The notes below the pieces were generated by a model. That model saw only the letters and a list, made by a program, of their open reading frames with translations. It was not told the origin of the DNA and did not search any database. A stretch of 64,000 nt of DNA from Corallococcus soli (GTDB lineage Bacteria; Myxococcota; Myxococcia; Myxococcales; Myxococcaceae), in NCBI RefSeq assembly GCF_014930455.1, contig NZ_JAAIYO010000001.1, positions 434,001 to 498,000 on the forward strand, written 5' to 3'. The translations under genes were made by a program, and so were the position numbers. Positions 36,703-46,389 of the stretch are shown in pieces (the stretch's first letter is position 1; every line of letters starts with the position of its first letter).

Positions 36703-38382
36703 ATGGCCCAGAATTTCATCTTCACGATGCAGGACCTGCGCAAGGTCAAGAACAGCAAGGAGATCCTCAAGGGGATCTACCTGTCGTTCTTCCCTGGCGC
36801 CAAGATTGGCGTGATTGGCCCCAACGGCTCCGGCAAGTCCACGCTCCTGCGCATCATGGCGGGGGTGGACAAGGAGTTCTTCGGCGTGGCGCAGCCGGAC
36901 CCCACGGTGAAGGTGGGCTACCTGGAGCAGGAGCCGCAGCTCAACACCTCCCTGGACGTGAAGGGGAACGTGGAGCTGGGCCTGAAGGAGATCCGCCAGG
37001 CGCTGGACCGCTTCAATGAGGTGAGCGCGAAGTTCGCGGAGCCCATGAGCGACGCGGAGATGGAGAAGCTGCTCGCCGAGCAGGGGAGGCTCCAGGACGC
37101 CATCGACGCGTCGAACGGCTGGGAGCTGGACCGCACGCTGGAGATGGCGATGGACGCCCTGCGCCTGCCCCCGGGCGACGCGGACGTGACGAAGCTGTCC
37201 GGCGGTGAGAAGCGCCGCGTGGCGCTCTGCCGCATCCTCCTGGAGAAGCCGGACCTGCTGCTGCTGGACGAGCCCACCAACCACCTGGACGCGGAGAGCG
37301 TCGCGTGGCTGGAGCAGGCGCTGAAGGCATACACGGGGACCATCGTGTGCATCACGCACGACCGGTACTTCCTGGACAACGTGGCGGAGTGGATCCTGGA
37401 GCTGGACCGGGGCGAGGGCGTGCCCTGGAAGGGCAACTACTCCAGCTGGCTGGACCAGAAGCAGAAGCGGCTGGAGCTGGAGGAGAAGTCGGAGAGCCAC
37501 CGTCAGAAGACGCTCAAGCGCGAGCTGGAGTGGGTGCGGGCGTCCCCGAAGGCGCGTCAGGCGAAGAGCAAGGCGCGCATCGCCGCGTACGAGGAGCTGT
37601 TCAACCAGTCGCAGCAGAAGCGGGACGTGACGGGCGAGGTGATGATCCCGCCGGGTCCGCCGCTGGGCGGGCTGGTGGTGGAGGCGAAGGGGCTGCGCAA
37701 GGCATACGGCGAGCGGCTGCTCATCGACGAGCTGAACTTCAAGCTGCCGCCCGGCGGCATCGTGGGAGTGATCGGGCCCAACGGCGCGGGCAAGACGACG
37801 CTGTTCCGGATGATGACGGGCGTGGAGAAGCCGGACGCGGGCGAGCTGAAGATTGGCGAGACGGTGGTGATGGCCTACGTGGACCAGAGCCGCGACGCGC
37901 TGCAGGGCGAGCAGTCGGTGTTCCAGGAGGTGAGCGGCGGGTTGGACCTCATCGACCTGGGCAAGGCGGGCACGGTGCCCAGCCGCGCGTACCTGGCGGG
38001 CTTCGCGTTCAAGGGGACGGATCAGCAGAAGCGGGTGAAGGACCTGTCCGGCGGCGAGCGCAACCGGCTGCATCTGGCGAAGATGCTCAAGAGCGGCGGC
38101 AACCTGCTGCTGCTCGACGAGCCGACGAACGACCTGGACGTGGAGACGCTGCGGAGCCTGGAGGACGCGCTGCTCAGCTTCGCGGGCTGCGCGGTGGTCA
38201 TCAGCCACGACCGCTGGTTCCTGGACCGCATCGCCACGCACATCCTCGCGTTCGAGGGCGACAGCAAGGCGTTCTTCTTCGAGGGCAACTTCGAGGACTA
38301 CGAGGCGGACAAGAAGAAGCGCCTGGGCCCGGACGCGCTGGAGCCGCACCGCATCCGCTACCGGCCGCTGCAGAAGAACTGA
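36703..38382 (+). CDS. ettA: Energy-dependent translational throttle protein (ABC-F)
   Basis: The 559-aa protein has two ABC domains: Walker [10 protein letters not shown] at 39-47 and GPNGAGKTT from 358, with signatures LSGGEKRR and LSGGERNR. Between them lies the charged P-site-tRNA-interaction linker ([18 protein letters not shown]). No transmembrane segment is present. Length and motif spacing match E. coli EttA, which binds the ribosomal E site and gates the first elongation steps according to ATP/ADP. ATG 36703 follows AGGAGG. It is monocistronic. Confidence 0.95.
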   Translation: MAQNFIFTMQDLRKVKNSKEILKGIYLSFFPGAKIGVIGPNGSGKSTLLRIMAGVDKEFFGVAQPDPTVKVGYLEQEPQLNTSLDVKGNVELGLKEIRQALDRFNEVSAKFAEPMSDAEMEKLLAEQGRLQDAIDASNGWELDRTLEMAMDALRLPPGDADVTKLSGGEKRRVALCRILLEKPDLLLLDEPTNHLDAESVAWLEQALKAYTGTIVCITHDRYFLDNVAEWILELDRGEGVPWKGNYSSWLDQKQKRLELEEKSESHRQKTLKRELEWVRASPKARQAKSKARIAAYEELFNQSQQKRDVTGEVMIPPGPPLGGLVVEAKGLRKAYGERLLIDELNFKLPPGGIVGVIGPNGAGKTTLFRMMTGVEKPDAGELKIGETVVMAYVDQSRDALQGEQSVFQEVSGGLDLIDLGKAGTVPSRAYLAGFAFKGTDQQKRVKDLSGGERNRLHLAKMLKSGGNLLLLDEPTNDLDVETLRSLEDALLSFAGCAVVISHDRWFLDRIATHILAFEGDSKAFFFEGNFEDYEADKKKRLGPDALEPHRIRYRPLQKN

Positions 38383-38622
38383 GACGGTGACGTTGGCTCC
38401 GCCCTGGCTTGACTGGGGCGGCGCTGCTCAAGGCGAGGGTGCGACGTCCCCTCTGTTCCCGGGCCCGGGCAAATCCGCTGGAATCCTCCGCCGTGGGCCC
38501 ACTGTTTCCCCGGTACGCCCCGGGGCGAGCCCCGCTGGTGGACAGTGTTCCCCACCGGGCTTCAAGGGCGGGGGCGGTGCCGCTATGGTCGTCCCCAGCG
38601 GGGGCCCCGCCCGCCAGGAGCC

Positions 38623-39786
38623 ATGAACTTCGTCTTCATCTCCCCCCACTTCCCGAGCCACTACTTCCACTTCGCCGTCGCCCTGCGCGAGCGCGGCGTG
38701 ACCGTGCTGGGCATCGGTGACACGCCCTACGAATCCCTGCGCCCGGAGCTGCGCGAGTCCCTCCGCGAATACTTCTTCGTCCCCAGCCTCACGGACTACG
38801 ACGCGCTCGTCCGCGCCACCGGCTACCTCACCTGGCGCCACGGCCGCATGGACCGCATCGAGTCCCTCAACGAGTCCTGGCTCGAAGTCGAAGCCCGCCT
38901 GCGCGAGGACTTCCACGTCCCCGGCCTCCAGCCCGCGGACATCCTCAAGCTGCGCTCCAAGTCCGGCATGGCCGAAGTGTTCCACGCCTCCGGCGTCCCC
39001 CACCCGGACCTGCTGCGCGTGCGCGACGCGGATCAGGTGAAGGCCTTCGCCGCCCGCGTGGGCTATCCGCTGGTGCTCAAGCCCGACGTGGGCGTGGGCG
39101 CCGCGCACACGTTCAAGGTCACCACCGACGCGGAGGTGGACGCCGCGCTCGCGCACCCGCTGCCCACCTCCTATGTGGCCCAGCCCTTCGTGCGCGGCAC
39201 CATCGTCACCTACGATGGCATCGTGGACCGCCACGGCGCCATCGTCTTCACGCTCAGCCACGAGTACAGCGACGGCGGCATGGAGACCGTCACCGAGCGG
39301 CGCGACATCTCCTTCTGGAGCCTCCAGAACATCCCCCCCGCGCTCGACGTGCTGGGCCGTCAGGTGGTCGCCGCCTTCGGCCTGCGCGAGCGCTGGTTCC
39401 ACCTGGAGTTCTTCCGTCTGCCGGACGGCCGCTTCGTCGTGCTGGAAGCCAACCTGCGCCCGCCCGGTGGCTTCATGACGGACATGATGAACTACACGTG
39501 CGACATCGACGTGTACCGGCTCTGGTCCCGCGTCGTGACGGGCGACCCGGTGGGCGACTTCCAGTACACGCCGCGCCACCACGTCTGCCACAGCGCGCGC
39601 CGGCACGGCCGCCGCTACCGCCACACCCACGCGCAGATCGTGGAGCGGATGGGGACCTCGCTCCTGGTCCACCGCGAACTGCCGCCCATCTACCACAGCC
39701 TCCTGGGCGAGGAGATGTACCTCACCCGCCACGCGGACAAGGAGTCCATGCAGGAGGCGGTGCGCTTCATCCAGGCGACGACGTGA
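38623..39786 (+). CDS. ATP-grasp domain carboxylate-amine ligase-like protein
   Basis: The 387-aa protein has an N-terminal preATP-grasp fold (FISPHFPSHYFHFAVALRERG), then the ATP-grasp core: YPLVLKPDVGVGAAHTF with the ATP-binding Lys, YVAQPFVRGTIVTYDG and the metal site FVVLEANLRPPGG with Glu and Asn. The family joins a carboxylate to an amine or thiol using ATP. The substrate is unknown. ATG 38623 is right behind GGAG. The 240 bp upstream contain GC-rich imperfect repeats but no gene. It converges with the DUF2378 gene 9 bp away. Confidence 0.85.
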   Translation: MNFVFISPHFPSHYFHFAVALRERGVTVLGIGDTPYESLRPELRESLREYFFVPSLTDYDALVRATGYLTWRHGRMDRIESLNESWLEVEARLREDFHVPGLQPADILKLRSKSGMAEVFHASGVPHPDLLRVRDADQVKAFAARVGYPLVLKPDVGVGAAHTFKVTTDAEVDAALAHPLPTSYVAQPFVRGTIVTYDGIVDRHGAIVFTLSHEYSDGGMETVTERRDISFWSLQNIPPALDVLGRQVVAAFGLRERWFHLEFFRLPDGRFVVLEANLRPPGGFMTDMMNYTCDIDVYRLWSRVVTGDPVGDFQYTPRHHVCHSARRHGRRYRHTHAQIVERMGTSLLVHRELPPIYHSLLGEEMYLTRHADKESMQEAVRFIQATT

Positions 39787-39795
39787 GCGACGCCT

Positions 39796-40371
39796 TCAGC
39801 GCTCCGTCCAGGTGAGCACGTAGACCGTGCCGTCCGCGTCCTCGCGGAGCTTCGTCACGCGGGGCGCGTGCGCGCCGCCCACCTGGAGCACCGCCTCGAA
39901 GAGGGCCTCCACGTAGCCGGGCGCATCAATGACGGAGTTGATGCGCAGCTCGTGGTGCGCGGGCCCCAGCTCGGTGACCGTCGCCTCCGTGTAGTTGTCC
40001 GTGCCGCGCAGCACCTCGGGAAGCCGCTGCACCACGCGCCGGGGCCCCAGCAGGCGCATCACGCTCATCACCGCGCGCCCCAGCAGCGTGGCGCCGTAGC
40101 CCTCCACGTGCGCCCGCGCGAGCCGCCGGAACGCCTCTTCGCGGGGGACGCCCGGCTGGGTCTCCTCGATGATGATGTTCAGGCACCGCGCCCAGAGCGG
40201 CACCGGGTAGAGCGGCAGGAGCGGCCGGTCCAGGTCCACGCCCGCCTGGCGCAGCCGCTCCTTGAGGCGCGGGGACACCTGCCCGCGCAGGCCGTGCTGG
40301 AGCAGCCCCTCCACCACCTGCACGTAGACCTGCCGCTGCTCGGGCGGCACCGACCGGGGTGTGCGCGTCAC
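39796..40371 (-). CDS. DUF2378 (TIGR02265) family protein
   Basis: This 191-aa protein fits the Myxococcales-restricted DUF2378 family: an N-terminal helix (QVYVQVVEGLLQHGLRG), the RLKERLRQAGVDLDRPLLPLYPVPLW segment and the C-terminal strand-rich region (TVTELGPAHHELRI, GTVYVLTWTER). The family's function is unknown; I know it only from large paralogue sets in myxobacteria. It starts at GTG 40371, 10 bp after the esterase stop, so the two form an operon. Confidence 0.85.
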   Translation of the reverse strand: MTRTPRSVPPEQRQVYVQVVEGLLQHGLRGQVSPRLKERLRQAGVDLDRPLLPLYPVPLWARCLNIIIEETQPGVPREEAFRRLARAHVEGYGATLLGRAVMSVMRLLGPRRVVQRLPEVLRGTDNYTEATVTELGPAHHELRINSVIDAPGYVEALFEAVLQVGGAHAPRVTKLREDADGTVYVLTWTER

Positions 40372-40381
40372 GGACGCGGAC

Positions 40382-41155
40382 TCAACCGAGCAGCCACTGC
40401 ATGGCGCCGGGCAGCCTGCGCTGCCAGTCCTTCTCGTGGTGCTCGCCGCCGGGCTCCAGCACCAGGGACACCTCGTGGTCGCCGTAGCCCAGGCCCTTGA
40501 GGTGGTGGAAGAAGTCGCGCGTGCGCTGGCCGTAGTCCAGCGGCAGGCCGCCCGCGAAGATGGACTCCGTGGCGCCCGCGTCCAGGTAGATGCGCGTCCA
40601 CCGCTGGCTGTGCGCGCGCCACGCGTCGAACAACCGGCTCTGGCTCCACATCACCGTGGGCGACAGCGCGCCGATGCGGCCGAACACCTGCGGGAACTTC
40701 CACCCCAGGTACAGCGAGATGAGCCCGCCCAGCGACGAGCCCATGGTGCCCGTCCACTCGCCGCCGGTGCGCGTGCGGTACGTCCGGTCGATGTAGGGCT
40801 TGAGCTCCTCCACGAGGAAGCGCCCGTAGGCCTCGCCGCGCGCGACGACGCCGTTGCGAGGCTCGTCCCACGGCGAGTACTCCTGGAAGCGGCCCGGCCC
40901 GGAGTCCACCGCGACGATGAGCCACGGCTCCATCCGGCCCGCGCTCACGCCCTCTTCGAGGACGCGGTTGGCGCACCACGTGTCGAAGACGGCGGACTCC
41001 GGATGCGCGAGGACGTTCTGCCCGTCGTGCATGTAGAGCACCGGGAAGCGGTGGTCCTTCCAGGCGTCGTAGTTGTCCGGCGTGTAGATGCGGACGGTGC
41101 GGTTGAACCCCTCCTGGGGAGAGGAGAAGTGGCGAAGGATGTGGACGTGGCCCAT
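40382..41155 (-). CDS. Alpha/beta-hydrolase esterase, esterase D/Fes-like (PF00756)
   Basis: The 257-aa enzyme has the family pattern: RTVRIYTPDNY then PVLYMHDGQN, the nucleophile S141 in MGSSLGG, an Asp in the following strand region and a late His in GGEHHEKDW. Family members are esterases, including enterochelin-type hydrolases and acetyl/feruloyl esterases. No signal peptide is seen, so it is probably cytosolic. ATG 41155 is preferred over GTG 41236 because the 27 residues upstream are Arg-rich and unlike the family. It is followed by the DUF2378 gene. Confidence 0.83.
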   Translation of the reverse strand: MGHVHILRHFSSPQEGFNRTVRIYTPDNYDAWKDHRFPVLYMHDGQNVLAHPESAVFDTWCANRVLEEGVSAGRMEPWLIVAVDSGPGRFQEYSPWDEPRNGVVARGEAYGRFLVEELKPYIDRTYRTRTGGEWTGTMGSSLGGLISLYLGWKFPQVFGRIGALSPTVMWSQSRLFDAWRAHSQRWTRIYLDAGATESIFAGGLPLDYGQRTRDFFHHLKGLGYGDHEVSLVLEPGGEHHEKDWQRRLPGAMQWLLG

Positions 41156-41329
41156 GAGCTGTTCTGGGGCCGCGATGCCGGCCCTCACGAAGATGTGCCT
41201 CGCAGCATAGCCGCACCGCCCGACGTCTTCGCGCACGGCTCGCGGCCCCCGTCCCTTGCCTGGACGCCACGTCCGCGGAAGGGATGGGACAGCGTTGAGG
41301 CCACCTTGTAGGGAAGGGTGGTCCCGCTC

Positions 41330-43411
41330 GTGCAGAGGGCCCGCCGCGTGCGTCTCCTCCTCTGCTGCGTGTGGCTGTTCCTGCTGGTGGTGCCCGGGGT
41401 GGCGCGCGCGGCGTCCTACGAGGTCGACCCGGAGGACACAGGCGAGCAGGCGTTGTTCGCGCTGCGGGAGGACGGGGCCATCACGGCGGAAACGCTCGCG
41501 GCGCTGACGGTGCTGCGGCGCTCGGGGGTGGACCCGGCCTACGCCTCGCGCGCGACCCTCTATGGACTGCCCGGGCTGACGTACGCGCGGGTGGACGGGC
41601 TGCTGGGGGAGGCGGCCTCAGGAGGACGGAGGGCGGTGCTGTCCGTGGAGGAGCGCCGGAGGCTGGCGCCGTTCCTCATGCAGGCAGCGCCGGAGCGGGT
41701 GTCGGGGGACGCGCGGTTGCTGACGGCGTTCGCCGCGTCGGATCCTGTGCTCCCGCCCTGGGCGCTCCAGGTGCGCGTGGCGGGGCCGGAGGGCTGGAGG
41801 GTGGGCGTGCTCACGTCGCTGACGCGGCGGAGGCTGGGCGGGGTGCACCGGGACGCGCGCCTCCGGACGCTCGTGGCGGAGGCGCCCGGCGTGTCGGTGG
41901 TGGTGCCCAAGTTCCACGGGCAGTGGACGGGGATGCGGGGCTCGCTGCTGGTGGGGACGTACCGGCTGGGCTTCGGGCAGCGCCTCACGCTGGACACCAC
42001 GGGCCTGCCCACGCCGGATGGCTTCCTGCCCGACGACGTCGTGCGCGCGCCCGGGGACGTAGAGCGGTGGTGCTTCCTGGGGGAGGGGGCGTGCACTCCC
42101 GAGGAGCGCGCCGCGGACGTGACGCCGGACTTCCAGTGGGAGGAGGGCTTCCGGGGCGTGGTGGGCACGGTGCGGGGCGCGGTGGGAGCGGACGCGGAGG
42201 TGTCCGTGACGGGCTTCGGTTCGTATCAGTCCCGCTCTCTCCTCTCGCATGCGCTGGTGGAGCGCGCCTCGTGTGAAGACGCGCGGGATGCGTGCAAGGC
42301 GCCCCCGGTGTGGCTCGGAGGCCCGGGGACGAGGGCGGGGCGCGTGGTGTCGAGGACGCTGCCCGGTGTGTTCCACGAATGGGCGGGCGGCGGCCACGCG
42401 ACGCTCGCGTGGAGTCCCCGGGCCCAGTTGGGGATGACGGCCTGGGGAGCGCGGCCGGTGTGGAGCGTGGAGGGCGCGGCGCTCGATTTCCGCTCCAGCG
42501 CGGGCTACCCGGCGGGTGGGGGCTTCGGCGCGGTGGGGGTGGACGGGGCGTGGGGCCACGGGCCGGTGGACCTGTTCATGGAGGCTGCGCGCAGCTTCGA
42601 TGCCACGCCGGGCGGAGGAGGTGGATTCGGCGTGCTCCAGCGCACGGTGGTGGCCGCTCCGTCGCAGGAATTGGAGGTGTCGCTGCGCGCCTATGGGCGC
42701 GGGTTCGCCAATCCCTACACGGGGGCGGTGTCAGGGCCGGATGAGCTGGAGGGCTCGCGGGCCCGGAACGAAGTGGGCGCACGCGCGCGCTACCTGCACC
42801 GGCTGGAGGCGTGGAGGCTGCGCGGCGAGGTGGACGCCTGGACGCTGCCCGCTGATGGCGCGGTGGCGGGAAGTGCCGGCACGGTGAACCTGCGGGCCTC
42901 CGCGCGGGTGGACTGGCGGGCGCATGCGCTGCTCCAGCCCTCGCTGTGGGGCGAGTACCGGGACAAGGACGTCGGCGTGGCGGGGGATTGCTTCGACGGG
43001 ACGGGGGAGGAGCCCTGCGCGGGTTCGCTGCTGCGCCTGACGGCCCGCGTGAAGGCGGAGCTTCACGACGCCGTGACGGTGGCCGCGCAGTACGCGCATG
43101 CACGGGTGGATGATCCGGTGAACAAGGGCGTGCGCGAGGACGCGCAGGCCGTGGCGGAGGCGCAGGTGCGGCCGTGCGAAGCGGTGCGGCTGCGGGGACG
43201 CGCGGTGTGGAAGGACGAGGACCTGGCGACGCGCAACCGGCTGGAGCAGTCCTTCCGGGCGACGCTCGATGCGAGCTGGGCCGTGGGGACCGCGGTGACG
43301 ACGCGGGCGCGGTACGCGTGGGTGCTCGACCTCAAGGACGCACGCGGTGCGAAGACACCACCGGATGCGCCGAGGCACCTGTTCGCGCTGGAAGTGGAGA
43401 CGCGGTTTTGA
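41330..43411 (+). CDS. Putative outer-membrane beta-barrel protein with HhH-like N-terminus
   Basis: The 693-aa product begins with a signal peptide (LLLCCVWLFLLVVPGVARA). Residues about 35-85 (ITAETLAALTVLRRSG...RATLYGLPGLTYARVDGLLG) read like a ComEA-type helix-hairpin-helix region. The rest is a long run of alternating amphipathic strands with Gly/Tyr/Trp (GTYRLGFGQRLTLD, LRAYGRGFANPYTG, ARYLHRLEAWRLRGE) ending in Phe (EVETRF), which is the classic C-terminal barrel signature. It could be a surface pore or anchor. GTG 41330 gives the best signal peptide; GTG 41318 is also possible. The lipoprotein gene follows after 12 bp. Confidence 0.7.
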   Translation: MQRARRVRLLLCCVWLFLLVVPGVARAASYEVDPEDTGEQALFALREDGAITAETLAALTVLRRSGVDPAYASRATLYGLPGLTYARVDGLLGEAASGGRRAVLSVEERRRLAPFLMQAAPERVSGDARLLTAFAASDPVLPPWALQVRVAGPEGWRVGVLTSLTRRRLGGVHRDARLRTLVAEAPGVSVVVPKFHGQWTGMRGSLLVGTYRLGFGQRLTLDTTGLPTPDGFLPDDVVRAPGDVERWCFLGEGACTPEERAADVTPDFQWEEGFRGVVGTVRGAVGADAEVSVTGFGSYQSRSLLSHALVERASCEDARDACKAPPVWLGGPGTRAGRVVSRTLPGVFHEWAGGGHATLAWSPRAQLGMTAWGARPVWSVEGAALDFRSSAGYPAGGGFGAVGVDGAWGHGPVDLFMEAARSFDATPGGGGGFGVLQRTVVAAPSQELEVSLRAYGRGFANPYTGAVSGPDELEGSRARNEVGARARYLHRLEAWRLRGEVDAWTLPADGAVAGSAGTVNLRASARVDWRAHALLQPSLWGEYRDKDVGVAGDCFDGTGEEPCAGSLLRLTARVKAELHDAVTVAAQYAHARVDDPVNKGVREDAQAVAEAQVRPCEAVRLRGRAVWKDEDLATRNRLEQSFRATLDASWAVGTAVTTRARYAWVLDLKDARGAKTPPDAPRHLFALEVETRF

Positions 43412-43423
43412 AGGGAGTGGCGT

Positions 43424-45181
43424 GTGGCGGCTTGGGCAGTGCGGGGCTGGGGCGTGAGGGCATGTCTGGGATTGGGGTTGGGATGGCTGGTGGGCTGTGG
43501 GGTGCCCGCGTGGGAGGAGGAGTCCGCGGCGTGTGAGGCCCTGCTCCCGGGGGACCTGGTCATCACCGAGTACCTCAACGACCCTTCGGGCGCGGACACC
43601 GGGAAGGAGTACGTGGAGCTCCACAACCCCTCCCGGGAGACCGTGGACCTCCTGGGCGTGACGCTCTTCACCGCCCGGGAGGAAGGGGCGCAGGAGCGGG
43701 CCTATACGCTGACCACGGCGCTCCCGTTGGATGCAGGGGCCTTCTTCGTGATGGGGGACGTGCGCGACGGACCCCTGCCCGAGCACGTGGACCAGACGTA
43801 TGGCGACGCGCTCGGCGCGCTGGGCAACAGCGGTGGGCTGGTGGGGCTGCGCTGCGGGACGCGCGTGCTCGATTCGGTGGCGCTCACCGCGCCGTCGAAG
43901 TCAGGTGCGGCCCGCATCCATGACGGCCGGCGTGTGCCGGGTGCGGAAGGCAATGACGACCCGTCGCGCTGGTGCGATGCGCCGGAGGTCGTGCCGGGCG
44001 GAGCGCGTGGCAGCCCGGGCGCCGCGAACGCGCCGTGCCCGGACGCACCGGACGGCGGAGCCGCGGTGGGGCATGCGGGGACGTGTCTGCCTCCGGGGGC
44101 GGTCGCGCCCCGGGACGTCCGGGCCGCGCGTCCAGGCGACCTCGTCATCACGGAGGTGATGGCCAACCCGCGCGGGGACGACACGGTGGGCGAGTGGCTG
44201 GAGGTGCGCGCCACCGCGCCCGTGGACCTCAATGGCCTCACGGTGGGGACGGACACGTCGGGCACGCGCCTGGAGTCGGAGCGCTGCCTGTCGCTCGCTG
44301 CGGGTGAATCCGCGCTGCTGGCCCGGAGGCGGGAGCCGGACGTGAACGGCGGGCTCCCGGAGCCCCTGGCCACGTTCTCCGTGGACCTGCGCAACGCGGG
44401 CGGCGTCGTCGCCGTGCGCGCGGGAGGCGTGCTCATCGACAGCGCGCTGTATGGCCCGGCGCAGGAGGGCGTGGCCACCCAGGTGTCGGCGCCACTCAGC
44501 GCACAGGCGAAGGACAACGATCTTCCGACCGCCTGGTGCGTGGCCACGGAGCCCTACGGAGACCGGGGCAACCTGGGCACGCCGGGGGCTTCCAACCGCG
44601 TCTGCTCCGGAGCGGACGCGGGGGTGTCCCAGGCTGGCTGCATCGACCGGACGACGGGGCAGCCGCGTGCGCCCCGCGTTCCCACCGTGGGCTCGCTGGT
44701 GCTCACCGAGTTCCTGGCGGATCCCTCCGCCGTGCCGGATGCGCTGGGGGAGTGGGTGGAGGTGCTCGCGTCGCGCGAGGTGGACCTCAACGGGGTGATG
44801 CTCTCCAACGAGACGGGCGGCACCGTGCTGGACTCCGCGCTGTGTCTGACGGTGAAGGCCGGTGGCCACGCCGTCCTTGCGCGCTCCCTGGACCCCGCGC
44901 TCAACGGGGGGCTGCCCGGGGTGCTCGGCACGTTCGGCTTCGGCCTGGGCAATGGCGCGGGGGCGCATGTCCTGAAGCTGGTGTCGCGGGGGGCCGTGCT
45001 GGACTCGGTCGCCTTCACGCAGGCCGCGACACCCGGGGCGTCATCGCAGCTGGATGCGCGCGTGCGGGATGCCTCTGGCAACGATGCGGCGGGTGCCTTC
45101 TGTCCGACCCCGGCCGGCGTGACGTACGGCGCGGGAGACCGGGGTTCCCCGGGCCGCGAGAACCGGACGTGCGCGCCATGA
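43424..45181 (+). CDS. Lipoprotein with three lamin-tail domains
   Basis: The 585-aa product has a lipoprotein signal (LVGCG). Three copies of an Ig-like lamin-tail domain follow, each opening with a strand of the form GDLVITE-Y/V/F and a conserved WVEV/WLEV core: about 40-150, 235-340 and 415-530. Cys-rich spacers with GSPGA/GTPGA repeats join them. Lamin-tail domains often accompany extracellular nucleases and DNA-binding surface proteins. GTG 43424 follows AAGGGAG. Its stop overlaps the nuclease gene start (ATGA), so they are coupled. Confidence 0.85.
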   Translation: MAAWAVRGWGVRACLGLGLGWLVGCGVPAWEEESAACEALLPGDLVITEYLNDPSGADTGKEYVELHNPSRETVDLLGVTLFTAREEGAQERAYTLTTALPLDAGAFFVMGDVRDGPLPEHVDQTYGDALGALGNSGGLVGLRCGTRVLDSVALTAPSKSGAARIHDGRRVPGAEGNDDPSRWCDAPEVVPGGARGSPGAANAPCPDAPDGGAAVGHAGTCLPPGAVAPRDVRAARPGDLVITEVMANPRGDDTVGEWLEVRATAPVDLNGLTVGTDTSGTRLESERCLSLAAGESALLARRREPDVNGGLPEPLATFSVDLRNAGGVVAVRAGGVLIDSALYGPAQEGVATQVSAPLSAQAKDNDLPTAWCVATEPYGDRGNLGTPGASNRVCSGADAGVSQAGCIDRTTGQPRAPRVPTVGSLVLTEFLADPSAVPDALGEWVEVLASREVDLNGVMLSNETGGTVLDSALCLTVKAGGHAVLARSLDPALNGGLPGVLGTFGFGLGNGAGAHVLKLVSRGAVLDSVAFTQAATPGASSQLDARVRDASGNDAAGAFCPTPAGVTYGAGDRGSPGRENRTCAP

Positions 45182-46293
45182 GGATGCTGCGCGGGGGATT
45201 CGGGCTGCTGATCAGCCTGCTGCTGGCGTGCGGGGGCGAGGAAGGAGCGTGCGGCCCCGTCACGGGCGTGGTGACGCAGGTCATCGACGGGGACACGGTG
45301 GTGCTCCAGGACGGCGAGCGCATCCGCTACCTGCTCGCGGACACGCCGGAGACGACGCGCGGCCACCACGACTGCTTCGGCGAGGAAGCGGCGGCGTTCA
45401 ACCGCTCGCTCGTGGAGGGCCGCACGGTGCGGCTGCGGGACGCGGAGGCGTGCACGGACCGCTTCGGACGGCGGCTCGCCTATGTGTCCGTGGACGGCCA
45501 CGACGTGAACGCGCTGCTCGTGGAGCGTGGCTACGCGTGCACGTTGTTCGTCCCGCCGGCCGGCACCTCCCGGCGCGGCGAGTTCGAGGCCCTGGAGGTC
45601 GAGGCCCGCCGTGCCCGCCGGGGCATGTGGGGCCGCTGCCCCGCGCCGTGCCCGAAGGGACGGCGCCCGTCCGCGTCCGCCCTACGGCAGCGCGTCCGTC
45701 ACGGCCAGCTTCAGCTCCCGGTCCAGCGGCCACGCCGCCGGGAAGCGCGACGTGGTGAGGTCCAGCGTGTGGTCCGTGAGCTTCACCCGGAAGGTGTCGC
45801 CCACGAACAGCCGCACCTTGCGCACCTGCTCCTTGAGCACCGCTCCGACGTCGGGCGTCGCGGCCATGTCGCCGACGACCGCGCCCGTGCGCTCGATGAG
45901 CCACGCCAGCGCCTGCACGGTGCTGGCCTGATCCAGGTCCGTGCTCGGGCCGAACTCCGCCGTCACCGGCGTGCCCCAGGCGGTGGACAGCTTGTCGGCC
46001 ATGGCGGGCAGGTGCCGCCGCAGGTGCATGGGCGAGGACTCCGGCATCGACCTGGCCGGCGTGGCCAGCACGGTCGCGTCGTGCAGCGTGATGGCTTCGA
46101 TGACGCCGTCCGGCACGAACGTCACATCCGTGCTCTCGCCCCGGGACCCATGTCCGCCCGACGTGTTCAGCAGCACGCCCCGGCCCTGCCGGAACTCGCC
46201 GTACTCCCGCAGGACGCCCACCACCTCGCGCCCGCTGCGCAGGTACAGCGTCACCTGCGGCAGGTTCAGGGGCAGGCCTTCGTTGCGGCGTGA
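45178..46293 (+). CDS. Staphylococcal-nuclease-like lipoprotein (thermonuclease)
   Basis: The product opens with a lipoprotein signal (SLLLACGG). Residues about 28-155 match the SNase fold: VIDGDTVVL with the calcium-site Asp, ERIRYLLADTPE with the catalytic Arg and Glu region, and DRFGRRLAYV with the second catalytic Arg. It should cut extracellular or periplasmic DNA/RNA. The frame then stays open for another 210 codons with an Arg/His/Gln-rich tail, across the opposite-strand gene at 45682-46389; the real protein may well end near 45660 but no stop exists there. Start ATG 45178 overlaps the upstream stop. Confidence 0.82.
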   Translation: MRMLRGGFGLLISLLLACGGEEGACGPVTGVVTQVIDGDTVVLQDGERIRYLLADTPETTRGHHDCFGEEAAAFNRSLVEGRTVRLRDAEACTDRFGRRLAYVSVDGHDVNALLVERGYACTLFVPPAGTSRRGEFEALEVEARRARRGMWGRCPAPCPKGRRPSASALRQRVRHGQLQLPVQRPRRREARRGEVQRVVRELHPEGVAHEQPHLAHLLLEHRSDVGRRGHVADDRARALDEPRQRLHGAGLIQVRARAELRRHRRAPGGGQLVGHGGQVPPQVHGRGLRHRPGRRGQHGRVVQRDGFDDAVRHERHIRALAPGPMSARRVQQHAPALPELAVLPQDAHHLAPAAQVQRHLRQVQGQAFVAA

Positions 46294-46389
46294 CATGAGG
46301 ATGCTCATCGCCTCCAGCACCTCCCACACGCTGCGCACATGGCCTCGGCCCAGGGCCTCCAGCGGATCCACCGGTCGGGGGTTGGTCAT
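45682..46389 (-). CDS. Hypothetical protein, 235 aa
   Basis: I do not recognise this family. The N-terminal half contains strands (QVTLYLRSGREVVGVL, TDVTFVPDGVIEAITLHD) reminiscent of a small Sm-like barrel, the C-terminal half is helical. There is no signal peptide. Base composition and amino-acid usage look natural, which argues that this, not the antisense tail of the nuclease frame, is the real gene over this stretch. Start ATG 46389 has a G-rich upstream. It is divergent from the sensor kinase. Confidence 0.75.
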   Translation of the reverse strand: MTNPRPVDPLEALGRGHVRSVWEVLEAMSILMSRRNEGLPLNLPQVTLYLRSGREVVGVLREYGEFRQGRGVLLNTSGGHGSRGESTDVTFVPDGVIEAITLHDATVLATPARSMPESSPMHLRRHLPAMADKLSTAWGTPVTAEFGPSTDLDQASTVQALAWLIERTGAVVGDMAATPDVGAVLKEQVRKVRLFVGDTFRVKLTDHTLDLTTSRFPAAWPLDRELKLAVTDALP

